From Deltaproteobacteria bacterium (GTDB lineage Bacteria; Myxococcota_A; Polyangia; Polyangiales; Polyangiaceae), in NCBI GenBank assembly GCA_003235365.1, contig QJWJ01000513.1:1-64000 (forward strand): a DNA stretch of 64,000 nt, read 5' to 3'. A program made the translations under genes and the position numbers. Below are positions 1-8,772 of the stretch, in pieces (the first letter of the stretch is position 1; each line of letters begins with the position of its first letter). The notes under the pieces are model-generated. The model had not been told where the DNA came from. It made no database searches and saw only the letters and a list, made by a program, of their open reading frames with translations.

Positions 1-98
1 CTCCCGACGATTCGGAACCGATCCCGGCAGCGCGGAGGTGTCGTCGCTCCCGCGCCTTCGGGGTAGTGGCTCCATTCGGAGTCGTTCAACCAATCAGC

Positions 99-845
99 TC
101 AGTTGTCGTCGTCCTCGTCGCCATCATCGTCGTCGTCACCATCATCGTCGTCGTCGTCGAGGTCGTCATCATCGAGTTCCTCGTCGTCGTGCGCCTCCCC
201 GTCGGAGAGCTCGTCGCCCTTGGCATCGTCATCATCGCGGTGGCGGGATTTCTTCGCCTCGATCGCTGCCTGCGCCTTCTCGTTCTGTACGCGCTGCATG
301 ATCTGCGGCTTCGGCGCGACGATCATGCTCATGGTACGACCTTCCATCTGGGGGCGCTGCTCGACGTTGGCAATGTCGAGCATGTTCTCGATCAGCCAAT
401 CGAGCTGCATTCGCGCTCGCTCGGGGTGGGTGATCTCCCGGCCGCGAAAACGGCAGGTGCATTTGACCTTGTTGCCCGCCTCGAGGAATCGGCGCGAAGC
501 GCGAAGCTTCACCTGCAGATCGTGGTCGTCGGTCTTGGGGCGGAGCTTGATCTCCTTGAGCTCGACGATGGTCTGCTTCTTCTTCGCTTCGCTCGCCCGC
601 TTCTTCTCCTCGTACTTGAACCGACCGTAGTCGAGGATCTTGCACACCGGCGGGTTGCTCTTCGGGTTGACCTCGACGAGGTCTAGGTTGCGAGACTCCG
701 CCTTACGCAGCGCTTCCTGCGTTGGCATTACGCCCAGCATCGTCCCGTCGTCGAGAACCACGCGAACCTCGGGTACGCGGATCCGATGATTGACTCGGAT
801 CTGCGGGCCGCGGGTATCGCGGAAATTGCGTCTTCCCATTGCCAT
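99..845 (-). CDS. infC: Translation initiation factor IF-3 with a 60-residue acidic tail
   Basis: IF-3 binds the 30S subunit, prevents premature 50S joining and checks initiator tRNA and start codon. The core (about residues 16-186) carries the family hallmarks PPVCKILDYGRFKYE (65-79), KEIKLRP (97-103) and the C-domain block GNKVKC..RFRGRE (124-137). After that the protein does not stop as Escherichia coli IF-3 does (about 180 residues). It continues with a tail (about 187-248) that is almost all Asp/Glu from residue 204 on, encoded by a GAT/GAC run at 101-220. Myxococcus xanthus IF-3 (Dsg) is known to carry an extra tail of about 66 residues needed for development. The ATG at 845 is 14 nt from a strong AAGGAGG. 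An in-frame ATC at 848 is closer (11 nt), and rare AUU/AUC starts are known for infC/dsg, so the true start may be 848. rpmI and rplT would be expected beyond the left edge. Only 98 bases follow here and they show no gene. Confidence 0.97.
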   Translation of the reverse strand: MAMGRRNFRDTRGPQIRVNHRIRVPEVRVVLDDGTMLGVMPTQEALRKAESRNLDLVEVNPKSNPPVCKILDYGRFKYEEKKRASEAKKKQTIVELKEIKLRPKTDDHDLQVKLRASRRFLEAGNKVKCTCRFRGREITHPERARMQLDWLIENMLDIANVEQRPQMEGRTMSMIVAPKPQIMQRVQNEKAQAAIEAKKSRHRDDDDAKGDELSDGEAHDDEELDDDDLDDDDDDGDDDDDGDEDDDN

Positions 846-1212
846 GATGTGCGGTCTTTCCTCCTTCGGCGTTGTTGCCTGGATTCAGATTTTTGAAGCG
901 CTGAAACGCTCGTGATCGAATGAACTCGTTTCCGTGGGCTGAGCAGGGCGCATCTGCGACACGAGTGTGCACGTGCACGTTCTCGTTCGGTCAGCGCGTC
1001 GCGGCAAGCCGCTGCGACCACCAAGCCCCTCGCCGACTCGCTGCGCCATCAAGATTCCATCATGGCGTACCGGCTGCGTAGGTCCGTGCTGGTGGCGTTT
1101 GGCCAGTGCCCCACACCACTCCCCCCGAGGTGGCAAGTCCAGATCTCCTGCGCACGCGACGCGGGCGACGGCGTTGGAGTTGCCGTTGATGCCCGCACTT
1201 CGACCAGCGCAG
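846..1212. other. Leader and promoter region of infC, no gene
   Basis: There is no credible coding sequence between infC and the tRNA. Apart from the ribosome binding site, the only structure I see is a perfect 12-bp palindrome, GTGCACGTGCAC, at 967-978, about 120 nt upstream of the infC start. It could be an operator for the infC operon or chance. thrS, which often precedes infC, is absent. Confidence 0.5.
860..866 (-). promoter_or_regulatory. Shine-Dalgarno of infC, unusual spacing
   Basis: The minus strand reads AAGGAGG here. It lies 11 nt from an in-frame ATC (848-846) and 14 nt from the ATG at 845. The long spacing to ATG favours a rare AUC start, as reported for Myxococcus dsg, but does not prove it. 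Confidence 0.6.
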
Positions 1213-1284
1213 TAGGCGCGGGCAGGATTGAACTGCCGACCCCTACAGTGTCAATGTAGTGCTCTACCACTGAGCTACGCGCCT
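1213..1284 (-). tRNA. tRNA-Val (anticodon GAC)
   Basis: On the minus strand the sequence folds as a complete 72-nt cloverleaf. It has a 7-bp acceptor (AGGCGCG with CGCGCCT), a D arm GCTC/GAGC, an anticodon stem CTACA/TGTAG around the loop TTGACAC (anticodon GAC), a 5-nt variable loop, a T arm GGCAG/CTGCC with loop TTCAATC, and discriminator A. The CCA end is not encoded. GAC reads valine GUC and GUU codons. The gene stands alone behind its own promoter. Confidence 0.96.
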
Positions 1285-1637
1285 GGGACTTGCGAAACAG
1301 GCTGAGCGCTTTACGACGCGCAGCGCGGGCTGTCAAGCAGCAGCGTTGCGCTGAATCTCACCATTTTCGTCGTCGCCAACCGAACGACCCCAGCCAAACC
1401 CGCTGTCCGGCTGTCCTCTTCACCGCTGGCGGCCGTTGTCCATGACGGACGCCTGGCGACTTGCGTCATCGCCGCTCCCGTCGGCGCCCAGCTCGCGTCG
1501 CGGGGGCTCGAATGACCTTGCTACTCGCAACTTTGTCAACGCCGGCCGACACTGGCCGTCGCCGAGCCGCCCCATCGCCAAGGCTCAGCTTGCGCCCTAG
1601 GGACAAACCCGGTATGAGGCCGCCCCCTGGAGGAACT
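1285..1637. other. Intergenic region between tRNA-Val and yajC
   Basis: The left end holds the tRNA promoter. In the remainder I see no gene, RNA or strong repeat. It must contain the yajC promoter, which I cannot identify. Confidence 0.4.
1308..1336 (-). promoter_or_regulatory. Sigma-70-type promoter of tRNA-Val
   Basis: The minus strand shows a consensus -35 TTGACA (1336-1331), a 17-bp spacer and a -10-like TAAAGC (1313-1308). The expected transcription start is about 16 nt before the tRNA 5' end at 1284. The -10 is weak, but the -35 and spacing are ideal. Confidence 0.6.
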
Positions 1638-2048
1638 TTGAACCACTCGGTTTTCGCGTATCAGGCCGTTCCGCCTACAGAACCTGCAACGAGTCCCGGT
1701 ACGGCGCCGGCGTCCGCACCGGCAGCAGAAGCGCCCGGCGGGTCGTTGTTCATGTTCCTGATGTTCGTTCCTTTGATTCTGCTGCTTTTCTGGCAGACTC
1801 GGTCACAAACGAAGAAGCAAGAACAGGCCATTGCAGCTCTGAAGAAGGGGGATCGGGTGGTCACCCAGAGCGGCTTGGTGGGTCGGCTGTTGGAGATCGA
1901 CAGCCGCTACGCACGGGTGGAGCTTGCGCCTGGCGTCAAAGTGCAAGTGCTGCGTTCGAGCCTGTCTGGGCGCGACGCCGATGACTCGGCCAAGAGCGAT
2001 GCGGGCAAGGCCGATGACGCGAAAGAAAAGAAGGACAAGGACAAGTGA
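1638..2048 (+). CDS. yajC: Sec translocase auxiliary subunit YajC
   Basis: YajC is a small inner-membrane partner of the SecDF complex that assists SecYEG export. The protein has a Pro/Ala-rich N-terminus, one membrane segment (SLFMFLMFVPLILLLFW), then the YajC core with TRSQTKKQEQAIAALKKGD and VVTQSGLVGRLLEI. A charged tail rich in Asp and Lys ends it. I chose the TTG at 1638 because GGAGGA lies just upstream (1629-1634). An ATG at 1614 in the same frame would add eight residues but has no ribosome binding site. The gene is followed by secD and secF on the same strand, the usual order. With about 136 residues it is slightly longer than typical because of the linker and tail. Confidence 0.9.
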   Translation: MNHSVFAYQAVPPTEPATSPGTAPASAPAAEAPGGSLFMFLMFVPLILLLFWQTRSQTKKQEQAIAALKKGDRVVTQSGLVGRLLEIDSRYARVELAPGVKVQVLRSSLSGRDADDSAKSDAGKADDAKEKKDKDK

Positions 2049-2197
2049 CGGCGCCAAGACGATTGGCGGCAGTCGCGTGGACGACGGCTGGGGGTGCGCT
2101 ACGCATTGCCCGAGTGCGTCGCCGAAGTGTTGAGCGTTTCGATGTGGCTCTGAACGCGCAAGGATGGCGTCGGCAGAGCGGTGGAGCTGGATAAGCC

Positions 2198-4300
2198 GTG
2201 GTTCATCAAAACCTTTCATACGTTCTAGCGGGGATCGCACTGGTGTTTGCTGCACTGGGTTACGTCCGCCGCAGTCGTCGACCCATCAATTGGCTGACGG
2301 CGATTTGTGCGGCCAGTGCCGCGGCCTGCGCCCACTACGATGCGTTCTGGGCGATGGTCGTATTTGCCGCGTTGACGCTGTGGTCGGCGATCTCCTCGAC
2401 GAACCTCGTCGACGGAGCTTGGCGCACTCGTGCAGGCTTGGTTGCTTCGGTGATCATGCTCGCAGGTATTTCGCTGTGGCCGACGGCTTCGGCGATGTCC
2501 GGAGGCAAACTGCCGCTGCCCGAGTACTTCGCCGAGCGCATCGACTTCAAGCTCGTTGCGGGGCTCGATTTGCGTGGCGGAATGCGCCTGGTCTATACGG
2601 TCGACGTCGATGAGGCGATTCGCGACCGGCGGGACCGACGCTACGAAGACATGCGCCTGGAGTTGGCGAAGATCTTCGACCTGCACGATGGTGACGACCG
2701 ACCCTCCGAGGAGGTCTACGCCAAGCTTCGTGAGTTCGTCGATCTGACTCCGAGCAAGGTCAACTCGAGCGCCCTACTGCTGACCGTCAAGGAAGGTGCC
2801 GATCCCGCGAAGATCGACAGCATGTTCCTCAATCAGTTTTCGGGTGATCTCACGTTCTCGCGAAGCGGCGACCAGCGCACCTACGACTTCCACATGAAGG
2901 AAGAGGCCGAGACGGAGATCCGTACCACGGCCGTGGCGCAGGCCAAGGAGATCATCCTGCGCCGCGTCGACGAGCTGGGCTTGCGCGAAGCGGCGGTTTC
3001 GACCCGCGACGAGGACATCATCGTCGAGGTGCCTGGGCAGGACGAATCGACCTTCGACGAGATTCGCGAGATCATCAGCCAAACGGCGCGGCTCGAGTTC
3101 AAACTCCTCGACGACGAGAACGACTTTCTCACGAAGCTCAGCCAAGACACGACCCTCGAGAAGCCGGAAGACATCGAGTTCCGAGCCGAGACCGTTTCCG
3201 TGGGGCAAGACTCCGACGGCGACCCCATCCGCAAGAGCACGACCTACCTCTTCATCGATCAGAAGGACGGTGAGACGAGCAAGGATTCGCTCGCACGCTT
3301 CAAGGCGTGGACGGAGACGCTCGAACTACCTCCAGATCGCGAGCTGGGCTACGAGTTGTTGACCAGCACCGACGAGGACACGGGCCAAGAGGTCGAAGTC
3401 GGCTGGCGTACTTACATGCTCAAGTCGCGCGCCGAAATCACCGGCGACTTGATTCGTGATGCGCGCGCAACGCCCGACCAGAGTCAGTCGTCGATGGGCG
3501 GTTGGTACGTGGCTCTGACCTTTACCGACGCTGGCGGTTCGATCTTCGAGACGATCACCGGAGAGAACATCAAACGTCGTTTCGCCATCATTCTCGACGA
3601 CCGCGTCGAGAGCGCACCGGTGATTCAGGCGCGGATCCCCGGTGGTCACGCGAGCATCACGATGGGTTCTGGCAACCCTGAGACTCAGTTGCGCGACTCT
3701 CGCAAGTTGGAGCTCGTGCTGCGCTCCGGCGCGCTGCCGGCACCGATCACTCCCTCGAACGAACAGCACATCGGTCCATCGCTGGGAGAGAGCTCGATCA
3801 ACCTCGGCGTCCGGGGTGCCCTGGTCAGCGGTATCTTGGTGGTGGCGTTCATGGTGCTCTACTACCGTCGCGCTGGCTTCATCGCCGACACGGCCGTGGC
3901 GCTCAACCTGTGTCTGCAGCTCGCCGTCCTCGCCACCTTCGGTGCGTCGATGACCTTACCCGGCATCGCGGGTTTGGCGCTGACAATCGGTATGAGCGTG
4001 GATGCCAACGTGCTCATCAACGAGCGCATCCGCGACGAACTGCGCGAAGGGCGCAGCCCGCGGGCGGCGGTCGAACTCGGCTATGGCAAGGCGCTGAGCG
4101 CCATCGTGGACGGCAACTTGACCACGCTGATTTCCGCAGTCGTGTTGGCGCAGTTCGGGACCGGGCCGATCAAGGGCTTCGCCCTGACGCTGATGGTTGG
4201 TGTCGTCACCAACATGTTCACCGGTGTCGTGGTGTCGCGCTTGCTCTTCGACCTGTGGGTACGGAACATGAACCGCACGGCGAAACTGGACATAGGTTGA
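2198..4300 (+). CDS. secD: Protein translocase subunit SecD
   Basis: SecD with SecF uses the proton motive force to pull preproteins out of SecYEG on the periplasmic side. The family signature GLDLRGG is at residues 122-128. A large periplasmic region follows, then a C-terminal membrane bundle that includes GMSVDANVLINERIRDEL. The start is GTG with GGAG upstream. Unusually, about 100 residues precede the signature and contain three or four hydrophobic segments (about 6-23, 33-48, 50-66, 80-95), whereas most SecD proteins have one. The final segment is the canonical TM1 and the others look like an added module. At 700 residues it is longer than the E. coli protein (615). secF begins 4 bases after the stop. 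Confidence 0.96.
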   Translation: MVHQNLSYVLAGIALVFAALGYVRRSRRPINWLTAICAASAAACAHYDAFWAMVVFAALTLWSAISSTNLVDGAWRTRAGLVASVIMLAGISLWPTASAMSGGKLPLPEYFAERIDFKLVAGLDLRGGMRLVYTVDVDEAIRDRRDRRYEDMRLELAKIFDLHDGDDRPSEEVYAKLREFVDLTPSKVNSSALLLTVKEGADPAKIDSMFLNQFSGDLTFSRSGDQRTYDFHMKEEAETEIRTTAVAQAKEIILRRVDELGLREAAVSTRDEDIIVEVPGQDESTFDEIREIISQTARLEFKLLDDENDFLTKLSQDTTLEKPEDIEFRAETVSVGQDSDGDPIRKSTTYLFIDQKDGETSKDSLARFKAWTETLELPPDRELGYELLTSTDEDTGQEVEVGWRTYMLKSRAEITGDLIRDARATPDQSQSSMGGWYVALTFTDAGGSIFETITGENIKRRFAIILDDRVESAPVIQARIPGGHASITMGSGNPETQLRDSRKLELVLRSGALPAPITPSNEQHIGPSLGESSINLGVRGALVSGILVVAFMVLYYRRAGFIADTAVALNLCLQLAVLATFGASMTLPGIAGLALTIGMSVDANVLINERIRDELREGRSPRAAVELGYGKALSAIVDGNLTTLISAVVLAQFGTGPIKGFALTLMVGVVTNMFTGVVVSRLLFDLWVRNMNRTAKLDIG

Positions 4301-4304
4301 TATC

Positions 4305-5540
4305 ATGCAGCTGTTTCCCATCGGAAAAGTCTATGGATTCATGGCCCAGCGAAAGCTGTGGGCCGTGGTCAGCACCGTGTTGGTGATCGCCTCCATCGTC
4401 GGTGTGTTCGCGCCGCCCGGCCCCAACATGGGTACCGACTTCAAGGGTGGTACCGAAGTCGAGTTGGCGTTCTCGGGCACCGTCACCGACGACCACATCC
4501 GCGATGCCGTCGAACGTGCGGGGTTTTCGAGCCCGGACGTGATCCGCGTCAACGACGAAGAGAATCCCAATCGCTTCCTCATTCGCGTTCGGGAAGTGTC
4601 GTCAATCACCCCTGAAGAGCGCCTCGAGATCGAAAGTGCACTCTGCTTCGGTGACAATCTCGACGCGACGCGCTGCCCCGAGGCCAAGCAGGCGAGCGAA
4701 GTGAAGTTCAGCCCGGGTGGCGACAAGATCACGCTGCGATATCGCGATACGCCCGATCTCGACGGCATCCGTCAGGCCCTCGCTGGCGGCGTGGGCGGTG
4801 TCTCGTTGCGTGACGGAGACAACAATCCGTCGCTGCAGAACGCTCGCGAGAACCGCGTCGAGATCCAGCTCAAGAGCAAGGGCGATCAATTGATGGATGG
4901 CTTGCGAGCGGAGCTCGGGGAGCAAGTCGTGCCCGCTCACCCGCTGCGGGTCGAGTGGGTTGGTCCGAAGGCTGGCGCGTTGCTGCGTGACGCGGCCATC
5001 AAGAGCATCGTGATCGCCCTGGTATTCATCATGGTGTACATCGCGTTCCGCTTCGATTTGCGGTTCGCGCCCGGCGCGGTCATCGCGTTGATTCACGACT
5101 CGTTCGTGACGATTGGCGTGTTGATCCTGCTGCAAAAGGAAATCAGCCTCACCACCGTTGCCGCGTTGCTGACCATCGTGGGTTACTCGGTCAACGACAC
5201 CGTGGTCGTCTACGATCGTGTGCGCGAGAACCTGGGCAAGCTCCGTGGCACCAGCTTTCCGCGTATCATCGACGTCAGTTTGAGCGAGATGCTCAACCGC
5301 ACCGTTCTGACCTCGGGGACGACGATCATCAGTATGATGGCGTTCTTCTACTGGGGCACCGGCGCGTTGCAGGACTTCGCCTTCACGCTGATCACCGGCA
5401 TCTTGCTGGGTACCTATTCGTCGATCTACGTCGCGTTGCCGCTGACGTTCTGGCTCGATCGCAAGTTCTTCGGCAAGGTCGTGCCCCGCAAGAAGGCGTC
5501 GGGTGGCGTCCGCCCGAAGAAGGCCGAAGCAGTGGTTTGA
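4305..5540 (+). CDS. secF: Protein translocase subunit SecF
   Basis: SecF is the partner of SecD in the RND-type export motor. Near the N-terminus, after the first membrane segment (about 16-34), it has the SecF signature GTDFKGGTEVEL. The C-terminal half holds the five-helix bundle, including the conserved TVAALLTIVGYSVNDTVVVY and VRENLG. The protein ends in a basic Lys/Arg-rich cytoplasmic tail. At 411 residues it is longer than many SecF proteins (about 320), mostly because of the periplasmic domain. The 4-base gap after secD indicates co-transcription. A strong hairpin at 5583-5613 probably ends the unit. Confidence 0.96.
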   Translation: MQLFPIGKVYGFMAQRKLWAVVSTVLVIASIVGVFAPPGPNMGTDFKGGTEVELAFSGTVTDDHIRDAVERAGFSSPDVIRVNDEENPNRFLIRVREVSSITPEERLEIESALCFGDNLDATRCPEAKQASEVKFSPGGDKITLRYRDTPDLDGIRQALAGGVGGVSLRDGDNNPSLQNARENRVEIQLKSKGDQLMDGLRAELGEQVVPAHPLRVEWVGPKAGALLRDAAIKSIVIALVFIMVYIAFRFDLRFAPGAVIALIHDSFVTIGVLILLQKEISLTTVAALLTIVGYSVNDTVVVYDRVRENLGKLRGTSFPRIIDVSLSEMLNRTVLTSGTTIISMMAFFYWGTGALQDFAFTLITGILLGTYSSIYVALPLTFWLDRKFFGKVVPRKKASGGVRPKKAEAVV

Positions 5541-5582
5541 TTGCGGCGCGCCGTCGACCCTTGAACGGCTGCTGCTACCTAA

Positions 5583-5613
5583 AATGAGCGTTCGCGATTC
5601 GCGAACGCTCGTT
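5583..5613 (+). terminator. Strong hairpin downstream of secF
   Basis: A perfect 11-bp inverted repeat (GAGCGTTCGCG / CGCGAACGCTC, 5586-5596 and 5600-5610) has a 3-nt loop. Three more outer pairs, including one G-U, extend it to 14 bp. No clear T run follows on the plus strand, so factor-independent termination is plausible but not certain. It separates the yajC-secD-secF unit from recJ. Confidence 0.65.
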
Positions 5614-5790
5614 CGATGCAACAGAGAATGGAGTCGTGGAAGCGACTGCCACAGGGGCGTCTTTTCGGGCCTGACCAGACGGGGGCCTGAACGACTGCCC
5701 GACAATCGTGCTCGCCGAATTAGATCGCCGTCGTTCCGCGCCGACCGAGATTCTCGGTCGGCCGCAGGCGAATTCGGGTATCGTTCGAGC

Positions 5791-7482
5791 ATGACGATGT
5801 CCGTGCTCCAGCCGACGCCTGCGCCAGTCGACTCCGCGCGAGACTTGCAACGACGCTTCGGCGTGTCCGGCACGGTTGCCAGCTGGTTGCTGTCGCGCGG
5901 TTGGGCGTGCAACGACGACACGGGGCGATTCCTGGAGCCGCGCCTCTCACACCTCACGCGCCCGGACGCCATGGTCGGTCGTCTCGACGCGGCCCGGCGG
6001 ATCGCCCAAGCATTGCGCACCAAGGAGCGCATCGTCGTTTTCGGTGACTACGACTGTGACGGCATCACCGCGACGGCGATCTTGACCGAGGCGCTGCGCA
6101 TCCTCGGTGGCAACGTCGAACCGCTTCTGGCCAGTCGGTTCGAAGGCGGGTACGGTGTCTCTGCCCGAGCGCTTTCGAACATCCGCACGCTCGAGCCGCG
6201 ATTGGTGATCACGTGCGATTGTGGGTCGTCCGATCATCCCAGCTTGGCTCAGCTGAAAGAGGCCGCAATCGACGTCGTGGTGATCGACCACCACTTGGTT
6301 CCGGATGAGCCGTTGCCGGTCCTGGCCTTCCTCAACCCACACCGTCCCGAGTGTGGGTTTCCCTACAAGGGCTTGGCGTCGTGCGGCCTGGCACTGTCGG
6401 TCGTTGCAGCCGTGCGAGCGGAGCTCGGCGTCGAACTCGACGTGAAGCGTTGGCTCGATCTGGTGGCCATCGGCACGATTGCCGATGTCGCCCCGCTCGA
6501 TGGAGACAATCGCGCGTTGGTGCGTGCTGGGCTCGCGATGTTGGCCCAAGCGCAGCGGCCGGGTCTGCGTGCGCTGCTGGCTGGTTCCAACGTTTCGCTG
6601 GCCGGTCCCCTGACGGCACGTGACGTGTCGTTCCGCATCGCGCCGCAGCTCAATGCGCCGGGTCGGATGGGCTCACCGACGCTCGCGTTGCAGTTGCTGC
6701 TGGCCGCAGACGAGAGCAGCGCCTCGGTCGTCGCAGCAGAGCTTGCGGCCGTGACTCAACGACGCCGGGACGAACAAGACGCGATGCTGGCTGAGGCGCT
6801 TCGCGACATCGAAAGCTTCGGATATGCCGAGCGCAGCGCCATCGTGCTGGGCAAGCCCCATTGGAACCACGGCATCGTCGGTATCGTGGCAGGCAAACTC
6901 GCCGAGCAATTCGGTTGTCCCGTGGCCGTTGCCGGGTTCACCGACGGGCACGGTCGCGGTTCAGTTCGCGGCCCGCGCGGGGTCAGGCTGTTCGACGCGC
7001 TCAGTGCATCGACGGACGTGCTGGAACGTTTCGGGGGGCATCAGGCCGCGGCAGGGTTCGAGGTGACCCTCGAGAACCTCGATGCGTTTCGTGATGCGTT
7101 CGAACGAGCCGTGGAGGCGCTTGGCCCGCCCGTGACGGACGAGACTGGGGCGCCCATCGCGATGCTCCAGCCCGGGGACTCGCCCGATCACGTGCTGCGC
7201 GATCTCGACCGGCTCGAGCCGTGCGGACCAGATAATCCCCGCCCGAAACTCGAAGTGACCGGAACGGTCGAGCTCGCCAAAGTGGTCGGCTCGGGCCACG
7301 TGAAGATGCAGCTCGATGTCGGCGGGCGAACACTCGACTGTTTTGCGATCAATCTCGCCGACGAGCTGGAGCAGCTGGTTGGGACCGTTCGTGTTCGTGG
7401 CGACCTGAGACGCAATACGTTTCGCGGCGTCACGACAGCCGAGCTGTTCGTCGACAGTGTCATCCCGATGGCACACAGTTGA
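5791..7482 (+). CDS. recJ: Single-stranded-DNA-specific 5'-3' exonuclease RecJ
   Basis: RecJ degrades single-stranded DNA 5' to 3' in recombination and mismatch or base-excision repair. The DHH-phosphoesterase motifs are clear: GDYDCDG (85-91), CDCGSS (142-147) and DHH (166-168), followed by LVAIGTIADVAPL. The DHHA1 nucleotide-binding part shows GRGSVRGP and FGGHQAAAGF, and a C-terminal OB-like domain follows. The open frame extends further upstream, but the ATG at 5791 gives 563 residues, normal for the family. The secF hairpin lies between the genes, so recJ may have its own promoter. recJ next to secDF is a frequent bacterial arrangement. Confidence 0.96.
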   Translation: MTMSVLQPTPAPVDSARDLQRRFGVSGTVASWLLSRGWACNDDTGRFLEPRLSHLTRPDAMVGRLDAARRIAQALRTKERIVVFGDYDCDGITATAILTEALRILGGNVEPLLASRFEGGYGVSARALSNIRTLEPRLVITCDCGSSDHPSLAQLKEAAIDVVVIDHHLVPDEPLPVLAFLNPHRPECGFPYKGLASCGLALSVVAAVRAELGVELDVKRWLDLVAIGTIADVAPLDGDNRALVRAGLAMLAQAQRPGLRALLAGSNVSLAGPLTARDVSFRIAPQLNAPGRMGSPTLALQLLLAADESSASVVAAELAAVTQRRRDEQDAMLAEALRDIESFGYAERSAIVLGKPHWNHGIVGIVAGKLAEQFGCPVAVAGFTDGHGRGSVRGPRGVRLFDALSASTDVLERFGGHQAAAGFEVTLENLDAFRDAFERAVEALGPPVTDETGAPIAMLQPGDSPDHVLRDLDRLEPCGPDNPRPKLEVTGTVELAKVVGSGHVKMQLDVGGRTLDCFAINLADELEQLVGTVRVRGDLRRNTFRGVTTAELFVDSVIPMAHS

Positions 7483-7630
7483 ATCCGAGGGGCTGCTCTC
7501 ACGGCGCCCAGGCTACGAACTCGCCCGGTCGCGTCAGGACCGTGGGTTCCGACGGGCAAACGCCGCACAACGTCATGGGAAGGCGAGCTGCTCTTGCACT
7601 GGTCGCACACTTTTGGCAAAGCCAATGTAG

Positions 7631-8407
7631 ATGGCAGCGTTGATCGAGTTTCGCGGGGTCACCAAGGCTTTCGGTCCGAAGGTCATCTACGAAGACCTGA
7701 ATCTGCGGATCGAGCGCGGCGTCGGCTTCACGATCCTCGGCGGTTCAGGGGTCGGCAAGAGCGTGATGTTGCGAATGCTCATCGGGCTGCTCAAGCCGGA
7801 TTCGGGGGAGATCTACTTCGACGGCAAAGAGGTCACGCGCATGGGCGCCGAGGAGTTGGCGGTACTTCGTCAACGTATCGCCATGCTGTTTCAGGCGGGC
7901 GCGTTGTTCGACTCACTCAGCGTGTTCGAGAACGTCGCGTATGGCCTGCACGAGCACTTTCATCACAAGATGGATGAGAACGACGTCAAAGACCGCGTGG
8001 CGTGGGCGTTGGATCTCGTCGGGTTGCCCGGTATCGAGCAAATGAACCCGGCAGATTTGTCCGGCGGGATGCGCAAGCGTGTGGCGCTCGCGCGCGCCAT
8101 CGCTTTGCGCCCTGAGGTCGTCTTGTACGACGAGCCAACGACGGGTCTCGATCCGATCAATACTGCGCGCGTCAACCACCTGATCACCGGGCTGCGTCAG
8201 CGCCTCAACATCACGAGCGTCGTCGTGACCCACGACATGCGCAGCGCGTTTGCGATCAGCGAAAGGATCGCGATGGTTCATGGCGGAAGGATCATCTTCA
8301 CCGGAACCGTCGACGAAGCTCGTCACTGCACCGACCCCCGCGTCGCTGACTTCATCGAGGGGCGCGCGCCCGTGAAGGAAGACGTCGAAACGTTGCTCAA
8401 CGCGTAG
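7631..8407 (+). CDS. MlaF-like ABC transporter ATP-binding protein
   Basis: This is the ATPase subunit of a Mla/Mce-type lipid transport system, which moves phospholipids between inner and outer membranes. Walker A is GGSGVGKS (37-44), the signature LSGGM (143-147) and Walker B VVLYDEP (163-169). The GALFDSLSVFENVAYGL stretch after the Q loop is typical of MlaF rather than other ABC ATPases. The cognate MCE protein follows 365 bp downstream, but no MlaE-type permease lies between or beside them, so the permease must be elsewhere. The 258-residue length is normal. Confidence 0.9.
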   Translation: MAALIEFRGVTKAFGPKVIYEDLNLRIERGVGFTILGGSGVGKSVMLRMLIGLLKPDSGEIYFDGKEVTRMGAEELAVLRQRIAMLFQAGALFDSLSVFENVAYGLHEHFHHKMDENDVKDRVAWALDLVGLPGIEQMNPADLSGGMRKRVALARAIALRPEVVLYDEPTTGLDPINTARVNHLITGLRQRLNITSVVVTHDMRSAFAISERIAMVHGGRIIFTGTVDEARHCTDPRVADFIEGRAPVKEDVETLLNA

Positions 8408-8772
8408 TCCCCTCCGCATTTGGGGCACTGTGTGCTGGCGTCGCCCCGAGCGAGTGAGGGCGTCGAGCTGCCGTCGTCGGGATGGCGCTCGACCGGTGTC
8501 CGGGCGCATTCCGTCGGGTGGGATTCCCTGCGACGTCGGCGGCCCGTCGTTCGGAGCGCGTGAAACCCGATAGGCGCAGCGTAGGTGTCAACGCCGAAAT
8601 CCCCGATGCAAACCCGGAAGAACGACGCGGAATCCGTTGTTGGCTGCGAGCGCAGTGACACGGTTCTGCCCGTGGTGTTGCGCCGGATTGCCGCGCGAAG
8701 GCTGCTACGCATACTCGCGCGTACATTCGGCGATTTGGCTGTTGGCAATTTCGAGTTACGTTTCACTCGCCG
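8408..8772. other. Intergenic region between the Mla ATPase and the MCE gene
   Basis: I find no convincing gene on either strand in these 365 bases. Short open frames lack ribosome binding sites and family-like composition. A 5-bp CGCCC/GGGCG hairpin near 8447 is too weak to call a terminator. An mlaE gene would normally fit here, but there is no room for one. Confidence 0.4.

Noticed and set aside
103-630. Plus-strand frame encoding a Ser-rich protein opposite infC
   Set aside because: It is the mirror of the Asp-codon repeat of the IF-3 tail. No ribosome binding site or family similarity is seen.
4602-6032. 476-codon minus-strand frame across secF and recJ
   Set aside because: It is antisense to two clearly conserved genes and its composition (Arg/His/Gln-rich) is that of a shadow frame in GC-rich DNA.
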